From: Perkinsus olseni
Lineage: Eukaryota > Perkinsozoa > Perkinsida > Perkinsidae
Length of the DNA: 17,108 bases
Direction: 5' to 3'
Assembly: GCA_013115135.1 (NCBI GenBank)
Contig: JABANP010000791.1
Span: 1-17,108 of the forward strand
Each line of letters begins with the position of its first letter. The stretch's first letter is position 1. Positions 17,018-17,108 of this stretch are shown here, in pieces. The translations under genes were made by a program, and so were the position numbers. The notes under the pieces are model-generated. The model did not search any database. It was not told where the DNA came from and saw only the letters and a list, made by a program, of their open reading frames with translations.

Positions 17018-17108
17018 GTCGTACAGTATTGGCGAGGGCGTCTGAATATCTCAATCCGTCGTACAGTATTGGGGGGCGAATTTAGGGCGAGCGAGATCAG
17101 CCTGTCGT
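17018..17108 (-). repeat. Right terminal motif array of the large element (truncated)
   Basis: GTCGTACAGTATTGG lies at 17018-17032 and 17058-17072, and its first five bases at 17104-17108. Spacing is 40 and 46 bp, the mirror image of the left end. Bases 17058-17108 are identical to the reverse complement of 12116-12166. The window stops inside the third copy. Confidence 0.9.

Larger units (their letters stand above)
12090..17108. mobile_element. Large DNA transposon with repeat-array termini carrying a Ulp1-type protease (right end cut by the window)
   Basis: The 51 bases at 12116-12166 are the exact reverse complement of 17058-17108. Both ends also carry further copies of CCAATACTGTACGAC with the same spacing, 46 then 40 bp, in mirror orientation. 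This defines an element of at least 5 kb whose right edge lies at or just beyond the window end. The only recognisable gene inside is a Ulp1/SENP-like protease. Ulp1 proteases are carried by several eukaryotic DNA transposon groups (some MULEs, KDZ/Zisupton-like), but I see no transposase here, so I do not assign a superfamily. The target duplication cannot be checked because the right edge is missing. Confidence 0.75.

Overview
The window looks like nuclear DNA of a protist, most likely a Perkinsus-like alveolate (inference from gene style; no marker gene proves it). The reasons are: genes split by many GT-AG introns, most only 43-57 nt long; at least five genes head-to-tail on the minus strand with gaps of roughly 100-170 bases between several of them; a signal-peptide subtilisin; and abundant small DNA transposons. 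No bacterial features (operon-type ribosome binding sites, IS elements, tRNA or rRNA genes) were seen. All gene models were spliced by hand from reading frame, intron phase and family motifs.

Layout, left to right. 385-1747 (-): two-exon secreted subtilisin-like protease. 2239-3662: non-autonomous Tc1/mariner-like element with perfect 167-bp terminal inverted repeats and a TA duplication. 3665-5480: no convincing gene; plus-strand open frames that could be an old retroelement, and a long hairpin. 5485-6545 (-): three-exon TtcA-like tRNA thiolation enzyme whose start lies beside a tandem duplication containing a splice donor. 6659-7473 (-): unrecognised basic protein. 7580-7987 (-): 108-residue protein with a signal-like N-terminus and one C-terminal membrane helix. 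8124-11981 (-): class V aminotransferase (cysteine-desulfurase-like fold) in about 15 exons, with an unexpected internal U1-type zinc finger on one phase 2-2 exon. 12090-17108 and beyond: a large mobile element bounded by inverted terminal arrays of a 15-bp motif, carrying a Ulp1/SENP-type cysteine protease gene (12580-13997, -), a diverged inner inverted repeat and several strong hairpins.

Functional links are limited. The TtcA-like enzyme and the desulfurase-like aminotransferase both belong to sulfur-handling families, but TtcA normally receives sulfur from a genuine cysteine desulfurase and nothing here shows that these two cooperate. The most unusual parts are the Ulp1-bearing element with symmetric 40/46-bp spaced motif arrays at both ends, the zinc-finger exon inside the aminotransferase, and an identical 18-bp block in two different introns of that gene, which suggests introns related by copying.
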